From the NCBI GenBank assembly GCA_964601895.1, contig CAZROT010000005.1:1-64000 (forward strand): a DNA stretch of 64,000 nt, in the 5' to 3' direction. Made by a program: the position numbers and the translations under genes. Positions 1-8,222 of this stretch are shown one piece after another. The notes beneath the pieces were generated by a model, which did no database searches, was not told the DNA's origin, and was given only the letters and a program-made list of their open reading frames with translations. Origin of the DNA: CAZROT01 sp964601895. GTDB taxonomy: Bacteria; Pseudomonadota; Gammaproteobacteria; Enterobacterales; Enterobacteriaceae. Each line of letters starts with the position of its first letter. Position 1 is the first letter of the stretch.

Positions 1-171
1 CCTGAATTCATTACGAACTGTTGACATTTATGATTTGGAATATAAATTTCATGGATGGGTTTTTTAGTGATGCCTGAATGTTAACAATACGCGCTTAGCT
101 TATAAAATTAACAGAATAAAAAAATCATCATCATTCTATTTATCATCACCTTGCCATAAGAGAGCACAGCA

Positions 172-642
172 ATGTCTGCTACAAAGTTAACATTGGAAGA
201 CGCTCGTCGTTTGATAAGTGAAATCTTTGTTTACCATATGCCTTTTAACCAGGAACTGGGTTTGCAATTACAGCATTTCGAAGAAGATCATGCACAACTG
301 ACGTTTAAGAATCAGGAAAAACTGGTCGGTAATATTGCGCAACGTATTTTACATGGCGGTGTTATTGCCGCTGTTATGGACGTTGCTGCCGGGCTGGTTT
401 GTGTAGGAAATAGCCTGACACGTTATGAGACGCTCACGACGGAGCAGCTGCAACAGGATCTAGCCAAAATGGGCACCATTGATCTGCGAGTGGATTACCT
501 GCGCCCAGGCCGTGGTGAACATTTTATTGCTTCCAGCAATATTGTACGTGGCGGCAATAAAGTCTCAGTCGCGCGCGTGGAATTACATAATCAGGAGAAC
601 ACGCATATTGCCAGCGCGATGGCGACCTATCTGGTGGGGTAG
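172..642 (+). CDS. yigI: YigI-like hotdog-fold acyl-CoA thioesterase
   Basis: The 156-residue product matches E. coli YigI in length and pattern, a hotdog-fold thioesterase that hydrolyses medium- and long-chain acyl-CoAs in the cytosol. The central helix motif HGGVIAAVMD (about residues 62-71) is the PaaI/YigI-type active-site region, with the Asp as expected catalytic residue, and the LRVDYLRPGRG strand is typical of the family. The ATG follows an AGAGAGCA ribosome-binding site. It lies beside rarD, as in E. coli, where yigI and rarD are neighbours; there the two are divergent, whereas here both read the same way, so a local inversion is likely. The assignment comes from recalled similarity. 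Confidence 0.85.
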   Translation: MSATKLTLEDARRLISEIFVYHMPFNQELGLQLQHFEEDHAQLTFKNQEKLVGNIAQRILHGGVIAAVMDVAAGLVCVGNSLTRYETLTTEQLQQDLAKMGTIDLRVDYLRPGRGEHFIASSNIVRGGNKVSVARVELHNQENTHIASAMATYLVG

Positions 643-861
643 TAACAGCCAGTCTGTTTTTTGATTTATCACGTGTCAACAGCCAGGGTAACACTGAATC
701 TTAAAATGCATATTTACCCCCTGTAAGCTGCGTTTTCATCTGAGTTTATCCTGGCTTATTGCAATGCACGCGAGCTGAAAATACAGGTGATACACCGAAC
801 TGAATAATATCTGAATAGCTCTTTGCAACATACCCGGCTAACCTGACTACAGTGGCGAATC

Positions 862-1779
862 ATGGATAAACAACAAACACGCCAGGGCGTACTTTTTGCG
901 CTGAGCGCTTATTCTCTATGGGGCATGACCCCCACGTATTTCAAGCTACTTGACGGGGTACCTACGATGGAAATTTTAATGCATCGTATTATCTGGTCAT
1001 TCTTTTTTATGCTGCTGACGCTCACGCTAAGCCGCAGCTGGTCACAGGTATATAACGCATACAGCAGCGCGAAAACTGTCCTGTTGCTGGCAGTAACAGC
1101 AATCTGTATTTCCAGTAACTGGTTATTGTTTATTTGGGCGATTAACCACAATCACATACTGGAAGCCAGTCTGGGTTATTTTATCAACCCCATGTTTAAT
1201 GTTTTGTTTGGTGTGATATTCCTTGGCGAACGCTTCAGTCGTCTGCAGTGGATAGCGGTTATCCTTGCTTTTAGCGGTGTCATGATTCAACTCTGGCATT
1301 TTGGCTCTGTGCCTCTTGCGGGGCTCGGTCTGGCAGTAAATCTTGCCTTGTATGGCCTGCTGCGTAAGAAAATCGTTGTCGAAGCTCAGGCAGGGTTGTT
1401 TATCGAAACGCTGTGGCTGCTACCGGCCGCCGCTCTGTATCTGTTTGTGTTTGCTGACAGCCCAAGCAGCCAGTTGCTTGTTAATTCATGGCAGCTGAAC
1501 ACATTACTGGTTACCGCGGGTGTGGTCAGCACTGTACCATTGTTATTTTTTACTGCCGCGGCGAGCCGTCTGCGCCTGTCAACATTGGGCCTGTTTCAGT
1601 ACCTTGGCCCTACACTGATGTTACTGCTGGCGGTGATTTTTTATGATGAAACCATCAGCCATGACCAAATGGTGACATTTGGCTTTATCTGGACGGCCTT
1701 ATTTTTATTTACCCTTGATGCCATCCATAGCGAGCGTAAATTACGGCTGGCGGGTAAAGAAAATAGTACTGCTGCCTGA
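862..1779 (+). CDS. rarD: RarD, EamA/DMT-family inner-membrane transporter
   Basis: The 305-residue product aligns along its length with E. coli RarD (296 residues), a ten-helix member of the drug/metabolite transporter superfamily. The N-terminal segment KQQTRQGVLFALSAYSLWG and the segments EASLGYFINP, LRLSTLGLFQYLGPTL and DQMVTFGFIWTALFLF are characteristic of the family. The ATG at 862 aligns with the E. coli start. The substrate is not firmly established; the name comes from chloramphenicol sensitivity. The 219-base gap from yigI shows no other gene. The coding region is intact. Confidence 0.9.
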   Translation: MDKQQTRQGVLFALSAYSLWGMTPTYFKLLDGVPTMEILMHRIIWSFFFMLLTLTLSRSWSQVYNAYSSAKTVLLLAVTAICISSNWLLFIWAINHNHILEASLGYFINPMFNVLFGVIFLGERFSRLQWIAVILAFSGVMIQLWHFGSVPLAGLGLAVNLALYGLLRKKIVVEAQAGLFIETLWLLPAAALYLFVFADSPSSQLLVNSWQLNTLLVTAGVVSTVPLLFFTAAASRLRLSTLGLFQYLGPTLMLLLAVIFYDETISHDQMVTFGFIWTALFLFTLDAIHSERKLRLAGKENSTAA

Positions 1780-1845
1780 ATACCTTACAGGCAGGGTGAT
1801 ATCACTGCCCTCGCTGGCAGGCAGACGGTGTCTCACTACTTTCCT

Positions 1846-1877
1846 GAAAAAGTGAAAAAAATGAACTACACTTTTTC
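1846..1877 (+). other. 9-bp inverted repeat between rarD and the kinase-like gene
   Basis: The arms GAAAAAGTG (1846-1854) and CACTTTTTC (1869-1877) are perfectly complementary around a 14-base loop. A second short stem, GGCAG/CTGCC, lies nearer rarD at about 1791-1809. Neither is followed by a clear T-run. They could mark the end of the rarD transcript or be an operator or leader structure for the downstream gene; the sequence does not decide. Confidence 0.3.
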
Positions 1878-1977
1878 TCATATTACCTGTCAAGCACATC
1901 ATGACAACAAAGCAGCCCCTGTTATCGGGTTCATAAAAGAAACAGCAGAGTCTGCACATTAACATGGGGTGATTAAG

Positions 1978-3639
1978 ATGCCTATTGATGTCAATCGTGG
2001 CTCTAAGCCGTTAACCCCAAAAGCTGCTAAGCAAGTCACTTCCGATGTCCCAAAAGGTAAAAAAACTTTCCCTGTATCAAGTAACGTACTTGACCTGAAG
2101 AATAAAAACATTGAATTAACCATACCCAATAAAAAGCAACTTCCCGCTCAATCAGCCTCATTAAAAGCCTCCCTTCAAGCTGACACTGATGCCCTCCAGT
2201 CCGTTTCAACAGGCATTGAAATAGCGAGAGCGCCTGCTACGCAGGAAAATCGCCAGGATTATTTTGGGCCAAATCCGGCAGCAGACCCTGCCTTTTTATC
2301 TACAGCAAGGCAGGTGATGGATATCGGCGATCCTCAGGAGCTGCTGGCGCTTATTGAAAAGAACTTTGGTAAGCAGGCAGGTGCAGCTGTGTACTCAGCA
2401 TTTGACCTGCCAATCAAAACTGCAGTGGACAATAATTACCTGTCACCGCAAGAAAGGCAACAAATTGTTGATTTTCTAAAAAAATATCCCATTTTGTCGC
2501 AACAGTCTCCGGTGGCACCAGTAGCAGACCCTGCCTTTTTATCTATAGCAAGGCAGGTGCTGGATATCCGGGATCCCCACGATCTGCTGGCGCTTATTGA
2601 AAAGAACTTTGGTAAGCAGGCAGGTGCAGCTGTGTACTCAGCATTTGACCTGCCAATCAAAACTGCAGTGGACAATAATTACCTGTCACCGCAAGAAAGG
2701 CAACAGATTGTTGATTTTCTAAAAAAATATACAGATTTTCAGGAAGCAAAAAAACCACAGGCAGCCAGGAAAATTCAGGGTGCTTTTCGGCAGCATCTTA
2801 AAAAAATCGAACAGGTAAACCCCAACTACATGGGTTATGCGCAGCTGGTTTACGACGGCAATCAAGCAGCAGAAAAAGGCAAAGAATATTATTTAAATAT
2901 GGATCTTGAAAGAAAGGGATTTACACGCGGCCCTGTTGTATACCGCCCTGCACGAATTCCCAATAATGCTCCACAAGGCAAATTCAAGAAGGTTGACAGG
3001 GCTGATCAGGTTGACAGAAATGATGGTAGTCCAGGCAGATTCATTTCCCTTGTTCCTGTCAATAAGATGGGCCACTTCGAACAGGAATCAGAAATTAACA
3101 ATAATGACCTGCGGGGTCTGAAGACATTGATTCATAACACAGTGGTTACAGACACACTGATAATTGCCCGTCAGGTCATTCCTGTGAGCACCTACAAAGC
3201 AGGTAAGATAAAGATTTTTAAGGTGATGCTGAAAGATCTGCAACGTACTGTCTACGATCTTAAAAAGCTGCACCAGAGAGGCTCGTTTGTAATCGATATT
3301 AAACTGGAAAATACGGGGTACAATAAGAAAGAAGGGCTAATTTATTTATATGATATTGGTCAGAGAGTAAGTCAATCATCAGGATACGATGACGTGATCT
3401 ATTTTAGTAATAGCAGCACCAATGGTTTGTTAAATATTTTTTCTTCAGGCTCCCTGCAGACAAAAATAAATGCGTTCAGGGCGTGGGATAATTATGCTTT
3501 CCTTCTCCTTGCAATACAGTTGACTACAGGCAACCCACAACTTGTATCCAAGGCAAGACAACCTGTTGGTGTGGATATACTTGGCGGCAAGTATCCCGGT
3601 GCAATGAATCCGCCAAATAGCCGTTATTATATGGAATGA
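1978..3639 (+). CDS. Candidate effector: tandem repeats, IQ-like motif, protein-kinase-like C-terminal domain; ends at an in-frame TGA
   Basis: The 553-residue product has a polar N-terminal 100 residues without a Sec signal. Two nearly identical 69-residue repeats follow (about 102-170 and 183-251), then an IQ-like motif KIQGAFRQHLKK (about 265-276), then a domain with kinase hallmarks. The segment VIDIKLEN (about 438-445) matches HRDxKxxN with Asp440, Lys442 and Asn445 in place. YDIG (Asp459) matches DFG, with the Asn-to-Asp spacing close to that of canonical kinases. His-Arg of HRD is replaced by Val-Ile, as happens in atypical bacterial effector kinases, and no clear glycine loop or VAIK lysine is visible. 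ATG 1978 is preferred because GGGGTG lies just upstream; a GTG at 1969 is possible. The frame continues after the TGA for 41 codons. Function as a type III effector is inferred. Confidence 0.6.
   Translation: MPIDVNRGSKPLTPKAAKQVTSDVPKGKKTFPVSSNVLDLKNKNIELTIPNKKQLPAQSASLKASLQADTDALQSVSTGIEIARAPATQENRQDYFGPNPAADPAFLSTARQVMDIGDPQELLALIEKNFGKQAGAAVYSAFDLPIKTAVDNNYLSPQERQQIVDFLKKYPILSQQSPVAPVADPAFLSIARQVLDIRDPHDLLALIEKNFGKQAGAAVYSAFDLPIKTAVDNNYLSPQERQQIVDFLKKYTDFQEAKKPQAARKIQGAFRQHLKKIEQVNPNYMGYAQLVYDGNQAAEKGKEYYLNMDLERKGFTRGPVVYRPARIPNNAPQGKFKKVDRADQVDRNDGSPGRFISLVPVNKMGHFEQESEINNNDLRGLKTLIHNTVVTDTLIIARQVIPVSTYKAGKIKIFKVMLKDLQRTVYDLKKLHQRGSFVIDIKLENTGYNKKEGLIYLYDIGQRVSQSSGYDDVIYFSNSSTNGLLNIFSSGSLQTKINAFRAWDNYAFLLLAIQLTTGNPQLVSKARQPVGVDILGGKYPGAMNPPNSRYYME
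2281..2730 (+). repeat. Two 207-bp tandem repeat units inside the kinase-like gene
   Basis: Unit 1 spans 2281-2487 and unit 2 spans 2524-2730, a period of 243 bp (81 codons) with a 36-bp linker. I count about eight differences in 207 bp, near 96% identity. Seven fall in the first 65 bases or so; only one lies in the remaining 140. This clustering suggests recent duplication followed by partial gene conversion. Each unit encodes a 69-residue module beginning ADPAFLS and ending QIVDFLKKY, probably helical. Confidence 0.95.
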
Positions 3640-3765
3640 ATTAATAAGCATGTAAAAGAGGAATTTCGCGTAGATGTTATCCAATTACTGGAAGATCCTG
3701 CTAAATTTTCCCAAACGGACGCCAATAACCGGGAATTAGCAGACATGCTGTTATTTAACAGCTAA
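3640..3765 (+). pseudogene. In-frame C-terminal remainder of the kinase-like gene beyond the TGA
   Basis: After the TGA at 3637-3639 the same frame stays open for 41 codons to a TAA at 3763-3765. The translation starts INKHVKEEFRVDVIQLLED and ends RELADMLLFNS, a well-composed amphipathic stretch rather than random sequence. The simplest reading is a recent TGG-to-TGA change within an ancestral protein of about 595 residues. A TGA read-through product is the alternative. A sequencing error is also possible. Confidence 0.7.
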
Positions 3766-3808
3766 TTGATAGTTGTGTCATGGACACGTCTGCCGGCAAG
3801 CAACGGCG

Positions 3809-3838
3809 TCCCTGCCTCGCACTAACTGGCAGGGATTT
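3809..3838 (+). terminator. Hairpin after the kinase-like gene, possible terminator
   Basis: TCCCTGCC (3809-3816) and GGCAGGGA (3828-3835) form a perfect 8-bp stem with an 11-base loop, followed by a short TTT. It lies between the kinase-like gene and the 3' end of dapD on the other strand, a convergent arrangement. The T-run is weak, so termination is only a suggestion. Confidence 0.4.
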
Positions 3839-3958
3839 AGTCAGGCCTGACACAGGTCGCCTGCATTTTTCCTGCCCACAGCCTGAAACCTGTTATTGTT
3901 ATGTGCACTGCCATTGCGCGCTTTAACGTAAGTCCTGATAATTTGGCATAAGCGCGGG

Positions 3959-4789
3959 TTAGCATACCTCTGCACTGCGCAGCAGTTCATTGATGCTGAC
4001 TTTTTCACGAGTTTTTTTATCAACTTTCTTAACAATCACTGCACAGTACAACGCATAATCACCCTTTCTGGAAGGGAGCGTGCCAGAAACCACCACCGAG
4101 CCCGCAGGGACCCGACCATAGTAAATTTCACCGCTTTCCCTGTCAAAAATACGGGTACTCTGGCTGATGAACACCCCCATCGAAATGACGGATCCGGCTT
4201 CAACAATCACACCTTCGACAATTTCAGAACGTGCACCGATAAAGCAGTTATCTTCAATAATGGTGGGACTGGCCTGTAAGGGCTCGAGCACACCGCCAAT
4301 ACCCACGCCACCCGACAGATGAACCTGTTTACCAATCTGGGCACAGGACCCGACCGTCGCCCAGGTATCAATCATCGAGCCTTCATCAACAAAGGCCCCA
4401 ATGTTGACATAACATGGCATCAATACGGTGCCTGGCGCCACGAATGCACCTTTACGTACCGTGGCAGGTGGCACAACCCGCAATCCTCTTTGCCGGAAAT
4501 CAGCGTTATCAAAGTCTGCAAATTTCAGGGGAATCTTATCGTAATAGTGCGCTTGTGCGCCCTGGATGAGCTGGTTGTCATTGATACGAAAAGACAACAG
4601 CACGGCTTTTTTCAGCCATTGATGGGTAATCCACTGACCATTAATTTTTTCTGCTACCCGCAGCTGACCGCTGTCCAGAAGATCAATCACGTGATTAATG
4701 GCTGAGCGCGTGCAATCATCTGTCGTTGATGGAGTCATCTCAGCGGCATTTTCAAAAGCACGTTCAATGATATTCTGTAAATCCTGCAT
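3959..4789 (-). CDS. dapD: 2,3,4,5-tetrahydropyridine-2,6-dicarboxylate N-succinyltransferase
   Basis: DapD transfers succinyl from succinyl-CoA to tetrahydrodipicolinate in the lysine and diaminopimelate pathway, so it supplies peptidoglycan precursor in the cytosol. The 276-residue product matches E. coli DapD (274) from MQDLQNIIE to the end. It carries the left-handed beta-helix hexapeptide repeats in the middle (VPPATVRKGAFVAPGTVLMP, then IGKQVHLSGGVGIGGVLEP). In E. coli the order is dapD-glnD-map; here glnD is absent and only about 100 bases separate dapD from map. The coding frame is intact. Confidence 0.97.
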   Translation of the reverse strand: MQDLQNIIERAFENAAEMTPSTTDDCTRSAINHVIDLLDSGQLRVAEKINGQWITHQWLKKAVLLSFRINDNQLIQGAQAHYYDKIPLKFADFDNADFRQRGLRVVPPATVRKGAFVAPGTVLMPCYVNIGAFVDEGSMIDTWATVGSCAQIGKQVHLSGGVGIGGVLEPLQASPTIIEDNCFIGARSEIVEGVIVEAGSVISMGVFISQSTRIFDRESGEIYYGRVPAGSVVVSGTLPSRKGDYALYCAVIVKKVDKKTREKVSINELLRSAEVC

Positions 4790-4890
4790 GCTGCTCTCTC
4801 ATCAATAAAAATTTTAGCCTGATAAATCAGCGTCACCATAACCCGCTGTAACAATACCAGACACGCAATCTGCAACGGCCGCGTTATCGT

Positions 4891-5682
4891 TCATTCAGGG
4901 GTAATGATACGTGCCAGGGTATCATCACTGCGTAACGTCATGATTTCACACCCACTATCCGTGACTACCAGCGTATGTTCATATTGCGCTGACAGGCTGC
5001 GATCATAGGTTTTTACTGTCCAGCCGTCTTTCATCGTACGGGTACGCCAGCTACCGGCGTTAACCATAGGTTCAATGGTAAATGCCATACCGGCTTGTAA
5101 TACAACGCCGTTATCATCGGCATCATAATGCAGTACCTGGGGTGCTTCGTGAAAATTTTTACCAATTCCATGACCGCAATATTCCCGTACAACAGAAAAA
5201 CCAGCCGCTTCAACAAATTGCTGGATTGCTTTGCCGAGCGTATAGAGACGGATGCCAGGCTTAACCATATTGATGGCCAGATAAAGGCTTTCCTGTGCGA
5301 TGCGACACAGGCGTTCGCCCAAAATGGTGGGACTGCCAACAATGAACATCTTTGAGGTATCACCATGGAAACCGTGCTTAATCACAGTGACATCAATATT
5401 CACAATATCACCTTCTTTGAGGAATTTATCATCACGGGGAATGCCATGACAGATGACCTCATTGACAGAAATGCAGACAGACTTCGGGAATCCGTGGTAA
5501 CCGAGACAGGCAGAGATAGCCTGCTGATGCTGCGTGATATAATCATGACAAATTCTGTCCAGCTCACCTGTTGAGATGCCCGGTTTTACATAGGGCGCTA
5601 TCATTTCCAGTACTTCTGCAGCTAATCGGCCAGCAACACGCATTTTTTCAATATCTTCAGGTGTCTTGATTGGAATTGCCAT
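4891..5682 (-). CDS. map: Methionine aminopeptidase, type I
   Basis: Map removes the initiator methionine from nascent proteins. The 263-residue product matches E. coli Map (264). Metal ligands are visible in NIDVTVIKHGFHGDTSKMF (two Asp), the GHGIG motif (His), FTIEPMVN (Glu) and the C-terminal QYEHTLVV (Glu), with HGIPRDD carrying the substrate-side His. It is divergent from rpsB across a 440-base intergenic region, as in E. coli. A second ORF read on the same strand inside this gene is a shadow. Confidence 0.97.
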   Translation of the reverse strand: MAIPIKTPEDIEKMRVAGRLAAEVLEMIAPYVKPGISTGELDRICHDYITQHQQAISACLGYHGFPKSVCISVNEVICHGIPRDDKFLKEGDIVNIDVTVIKHGFHGDTSKMFIVGSPTILGERLCRIAQESLYLAINMVKPGIRLYTLGKAIQQFVEAAGFSVVREYCGHGIGKNFHEAPQVLHYDADDNGVVLQAGMAFTIEPMVNAGSWRTRTMKDGWTVKTYDRSLSAQYEHTLVVTDSGCEIMTLRSDDTLARIITPE

Positions 5683-5881
5683 GAAACATATCCGTCACTA
5701 TTGGTTATTTTGGGAGGCATTTAAATCACAGGTGCAACTTATGGTATCAGTCCTGCCAGATGCTGCCAAATATTCCTTTTGATACCTTTATAATCCAATT
5801 TAATCAATATATTATGCTGTATATTATTATTTTCACCAATAATACATTCCCCTTTTAGTCTCAGGCAAAAGAGAACAAAAA

Positions 5882-6122
5882 TTGGAGTCTGGGGCCTGTC
5901 TGTGGTATAAAACGCGCCGTCTGTCTGCGCGAATACATTCTTTTTGTACAGCAAAAAGAGTCTCGATTTTTTAAATGAAATGAAAAGCAGCGGATCTATG
6001 TGTATATCACACGCATATCGGCACATGTAGCGGGGTGCCCGGGAATTTTCTAAATTCTGTAGGGTCGTTATATGGGACATGCGGAGGCATAACCCCACAT
6101 CTTAACAAGTAGAGGTTTAATT
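5882..6122 (+). promoter_or_regulatory. rpsB promoter and S2-type autoregulatory leader
   Basis: TTGGAG (5882-5887) and TATAAA (5906-5911), 18 bases apart, form a good sigma-70 promoter. The transcript would carry a leader of about 200 bases. Close to rpsB it contains GGAGGCATAACCCC (about 6084-6097), a block I recall from the E. coli rpsB leader, through which S2 represses its own operon. No gene is seen between map and rpsB: a 119-codon opposite-strand ORF there overlaps this conserved leader. Confidence 0.6.
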
Positions 6123-6884
6123 ATGGTCACTGTTTCCATGCGTGACATGTTACAAGCAGGCGTACACTTTGGGCATCAGACGCGTTACTGGAATCCAAAA
6201 ATGAAACCATTCATTTTTGGTGCGCGCAATAAAGTACATATCATCAATCTTGAAAAAACAGTACCCATGTTTAATGAGGCCCTGTTTGAACTGAATAAAA
6301 TTGCGTCCCGCAGAGGGAAGATCCTGTTTGTAGGGACAAAACGTGCAGCCAGTGAGGCAGTGAAAACAGCGGCTAACAAATGCGATCAATTTTTTGTCAA
6401 TCATCGCTGGCTGGGCGGCATGTTAACTAACTGGAAAACGGTTCGCCAGTCAATTAAGCGCTTAAAGGATCTGGAAATACAGTCGCAGGATGGTACCTTT
6501 GAGAAATTGACAAAGAAAGAAGCACTGATGCGTGCACGTGAGCTGAGCAAACTGGAAAATAGCCTCGGTGGTATTAAGGATATGGGCGGACTACCGGATG
6601 CATTATTTGTTGTTGATGCTGATCATGAAAAAATCGCCATCAAGGAAGCGAATAATCTGGGTATTCCTGTATTTTCTATCGTTGATACCAACTCAGATCC
6701 AGAATGTGTCGATTTTATTATCCCTGGTAACGACGATGCTATTCGCGCAGTAAACTTGTATCTAAATGCCGTTGCTGCTGCTGTCTGTGAAGGTCGGTCT
6801 CAAAACTCTCCGATGCAGATAAAAGAAAATGTTCCTGATGAAGTCGTAGACACCGATATAGATGCAGGTATAGAAGAGCAGTAA
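6123..6884 (+). CDS. rpsB: 30S ribosomal protein S2
   Basis: S2 binds late to the 30S subunit and is needed for S1 association. The 253-residue product aligns with E. coli S2 (241), starting MVTVSMRDMLQAGVHFGHQTRYWNPKM. It contains the signatures NHRWLGGMLTNWKTV and GIPVFSIVDTNSDP. The extra residues are a C-terminal acidic tail after residue 225. It heads the rpsB-tsf pair and is followed by a 318-base intergenic region with stem-loops before tsf. Confidence 0.98.
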   Translation: MVTVSMRDMLQAGVHFGHQTRYWNPKMKPFIFGARNKVHIINLEKTVPMFNEALFELNKIASRRGKILFVGTKRAASEAVKTAANKCDQFFVNHRWLGGMLTNWKTVRQSIKRLKDLEIQSQDGTFEKLTKKEALMRARELSKLENSLGGIKDMGGLPDALFVVDADHEKIAIKEANNLGIPVFSIVDTNSDPECVDFIIPGNDDAIRAVNLYLNAVAAAVCEGRSQNSPMQIKENVPDEVVDTDIDAGIEEQ

Positions 6885-6976
6885 CACGAATCAGCCACGC
6901 TGTCTCTGCACTCAAGATAATCATGTGGTTATCGTGATTGCTGCGTTGTGGAACATGCGTGCCCTGATGGTAAACT

Positions 6977-6996
6977 GTCAGTACGAAAGTACTGGC
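6977..6996 (+). other. GNRA-tetraloop hairpin in the rpsB-tsf intergenic region
   Basis: CAGTAC (6979-6984), GAAA (6985-6988) and GTACTG (6989-6994) form a perfect 6-bp stem closed by a GAAA tetraloop, extendable to 8 bp with one G-T pair. A second stem, ACCCTG/CAGGGT, lies about 40 bases downstream. The rest of the 318-base gap shows no ORF. In E. coli this gap holds an attenuator limiting read-through into tsf; these hairpins may do the same, but no T-run follows the first stem. Confidence 0.4.
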
Positions 6997-7202
6997 TGTT
7001 TCCCTGCTTAAATAAGGCGCGCCGCCAGTTTGTCAACCCTGGCGAAGACAGGGTAAAACGGATAAAAACCAGGGTTATGATACAATCAACGCAATCCGTA
7101 GCTTAAACCTTATTTATACATATTATCAACGAGATGCAACAGATTAAAAACAGATTATGAGAAAATCTGTATTTATCGCAGTGCATGCTTGAGGAAAAAT
7201 AA

Positions 7203-8066
7203 ATGACTGAAATTACAGCTGCTTTAGTAAAAGAACTGCGTGAACGCACCGCTGCCGGTATGATGGAGTGTAAAAAAGCGTTAGTCGAGGCAAACGGTGA
7301 TATCGAGTTAGCTATCGATAATATGCGTAAATCAGGTCAGGCCAAAGCTGCCAAAAAAGCAGGCCGTGTAGCCGCAGAGGGGATGATTGCGACAAAAATT
7401 GATGCACAGGGTAAGTTTGGCGTAATGCTTGAACTCAACTGCGAAACTGATTTCGTCGCCAAGGATGCCAGTTTTCAAGCCTTTGGTGAAGCAGTCATCA
7501 AAGCTGCATTGGCGGAAAGAATTACAGATATTGACGTTCTGCGGACAAAATTTGAAGAACAGCGTACTGCTCTGGTGGCCAAAATCGGCGAAAACATTAA
7601 CCTGCGCCGTATTACCTCACTAAAAGGAGATATCCTCGGTACTTATCTTCATAGTAAACGCATCGGTGTTATGGTTGCAGCAACTGATGCTGACGCAGAG
7701 CTTGTTAAACAGATTGCAATGCATATTGCGGCCAGTAAACCGGAATATGTCAGGCCTGAAGATGTACCGACAGAGGTAGTGGCCCATGAATATAAAATTC
7801 AGCTTGATATTGCCATGCAATCAGGTAAGCCACGGGAAATCGCAGAAAAAATGGTCGAAGGTCGTATGCGTAAATTCACGGGTGAAATTTCTTTAACCGG
7901 CCAGAGTTTTGTCATGGATCCGGGCAAAACAGTGGCTCAGTTACTGGATGAACATCATGCTAATGTAGTCAGTTTCATTCGCTTTGAATTAGGCGAAGGG
8001 ATTGAGAAAGTCGACACTGACTTTGCAGCAGAAGTGGCAGCAATTAGCAAACAATCCTATACCTGA
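7203..8066 (+). CDS. tsf: Elongation factor Ts
   Basis: EF-Ts is the guanine nucleotide exchange factor for EF-Tu. The 287-residue product aligns with E. coli EF-Ts (283). The N-terminal domain reads VKELRERTAAGMMECKKALVEA, followed by the core signature LNCETDFVAKD. The ATG follows GAGGAAAAATAA, a strong ribosome-binding site. The frame is intact and the last residues match the dimerisation and C-terminal module. Confidence 0.98.
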   Translation: MTEITAALVKELRERTAAGMMECKKALVEANGDIELAIDNMRKSGQAKAAKKAGRVAAEGMIATKIDAQGKFGVMLELNCETDFVAKDASFQAFGEAVIKAALAERITDIDVLRTKFEEQRTALVAKIGENINLRRITSLKGDILGTYLHSKRIGVMVAATDADAELVKQIAMHIAASKPEYVRPEDVPTEVVAHEYKIQLDIAMQSGKPREIAEKMVEGRMRKFTGEISLTGQSFVMDPGKTVAQLLDEHHANVVSFIRFELGEGIEKVDTDFAAEVAAISKQSYT

Positions 8067-8222
8067 ACAGGGCACAATTCATGCCACGTGCTGTTTTATC
8101 GAAGCAGCACCGCAACCCGTAAAGGCGCAATAAAAAATTTCTACCAGCATGTTAACAACGTACCCACATCATGTTTATAAACAGGTCGCAGGACCTGTAA
8201 CTGCCTCTTCAGGAAAAATAGA

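Noticed and set aside
4319..4705. 128-codon ORF antisense to dapD
   Set aside because: Fully inside a well-conserved gene; explained as a frame shadow.
5739..6098. 119-codon ORF on the minus strand between map and rpsB
   Set aside because: It covers the rpsB promoter and the conserved S2-type leader, has no family resemblance and no ribosome-binding site.
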